6,538 nucleotides of DNA from DAIOHQ01 sp036744635. GTDB lineage: Bacteria; Planctomycetota; Phycisphaerae; Tepidisphaerales; Tepidisphaeraceae. The notes below the pieces were generated by a model, which searched no databases, was not told the DNA's origin, and saw only the letters and a list, made by a program, of their open reading frames with translations. A program made the translations under genes and the position numbers. Shown here piece after piece: positions 6,275 through 6,538 of the stretch (position 1 is the stretch's first letter; each line of letters starts with the position of its first letter). Location of the stretch: NCBI GenBank assembly GCA_036744635.1, contig DAIOHQ010000261.1:1-6538 (forward strand), in the 5' to 3' direction.

Positions 6275-6280
6275 ATTATA
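6275..6280 (-). promoter_or_regulatory. Consensus -10 box for the DUF1992 gene
   Basis: TATAAT reads on the minus strand, with GCCCC between it and the ATG at 6269. This spacing puts the transcription start at or next to the start codon. No good -35 match was found 15-19 bases upstream; the region there is GC-rich. Confidence 0.55.
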
Positions 6281-6308
6281 GAACGGCCGCAAACGAGAGG
6301 CCTGAACA

Positions 6309-6387
6309 TTTAGCCGCCCCGCTTGCGGGGCGCGTTTGGTCACGCGACGAATGCCAGCATGCACCGCTCGCAAGCGAGCGGGCTAAA
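6309..6387. repeat. Inverted pair of TTTAGCC hairpin elements
   Basis: The left copy is TTTAGC (6309-6314) followed by CGCCCCGC (6315-6322) and GCGGGGCG (6325-6332). The right copy is inverted: CCGCTCGC (6364-6371), AA, GCGAGCGG (6374-6381), then GCTAAA (6382-6387). Both share the outer TTTAGC and a central CGCTTGCG-like core but differ in stem sequence, as if compensatory changes kept the pairing. Between 6388 and 6457 I see nothing I can name. Confidence 0.8.
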
Positions 6388-6457
6388 CCGTCCTTGGAGA
6401 AAGGGGTGTCCATACCATCAAGAATCCCGGCAATGGGTCAGGTTGAAATTTCTGGGT

Positions 6458-6538
6458 GCCACAGGTCGCGGTCCTCCGAGACCTGTGCCGCGTAGCGACG
6501 CAGTAAGACACAGGTCTGCCAGTACGCCGACCTGTGGC
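6458..6538. repeat. CACAGGTC/GACCTGTG hairpin array, cut by the window end
   Basis: CACAGGTC occurs at 6460-6467 and 6509-6516, and its reverse complement GACCTGTG at 6480-6487 and 6529-6536, giving two hairpins in a row. The outer arms extend to GCCACAGGTC (6458-6467) and GACCTGTGGC (6529-6538), a perfect ten-base inverted pair that closes the whole unit at the last base of the window. No open frame with family similarity was seen here. Confidence 0.8.

Noticed and set aside
6309..6538. Possible CRISPR array
   Set aside because: Repeats are palindromic hairpins of differing sequence in inverted orientation, without regular direct repeats or equal spacers, and no cas gene is seen.

Overview
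The window is a compact, high-GC bacterial chromosome segment with eight genes. Seven fall into recognisable families. The intergenic spaces are small and carry several unrelated families of short palindromic repeats. The combination of TruB, QueG, a CYTH protein, a Dabb lipoprotein and DUF1992 with dispersed hairpin elements (for example CGTAGCACGGGCG..., TTTAGCC..., CCACAGGTC...) reminds me of Planctomycetota, possibly Phycisphaerae-like. This is an impression from repeat style and gene content, not a proof; Verrucomicrobiota or Acidobacteriota are alternatives.

Layout from left to right. Positions 1-72 are a GC-rich palindromic repeat. A plus-strand gene (200-670) encodes an unrecognised coiled-coil protein and ends in a strong intrinsic terminator at 697-722. 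Convergent to it on the minus strand is truB (721-1404), whose stop codon lies under the terminator's T-tract. Divergent from truB is a two-gene plus-strand operon: a protein made of four tandem repeats resembling the homing-endonuclease-associated HNH_repeat (1547-2311), then, 14 nt later, an HD-domain phosphohydrolase of the SAMHD1/dGTPase-like group (2326-3621). Convergent to that operon is a CYTH-domain protein (3654-4226, minus). The right third is a minus-strand series: a DUF1992 protein (5853-6269), queG (4720-5742) and a small Dabb-domain lipoprotein (4325-4720). The stop codon of queG and the start codon of the lipoprotein gene overlap as TAATG.

How the genes fit together. Two genes (truB and queG) modify tRNA but are not neighbours. 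The CYTH and HD proteins both belong to nucleotide/phosphate-chemistry families. The least ordinary arrangement is the operon pairing a probable DNA-binding repeat protein with a probable nucleotide phosphohydrolase. A regulatory or defence role for this pair is speculation. The remainder is ordinary housekeeping content.

Repeats: at least four families appear (1-72; 4275-4319 together with 5755-5857; 6309-6387; 6458-6538). All sit between genes, and one supplies part of the DUF1992 stop codon. No rRNA, tRNA, CRISPR array, integrase or transposase was seen. No gene-free stretch exceeds 300 bases; the longest, 6270-6538, is mostly repeat elements.
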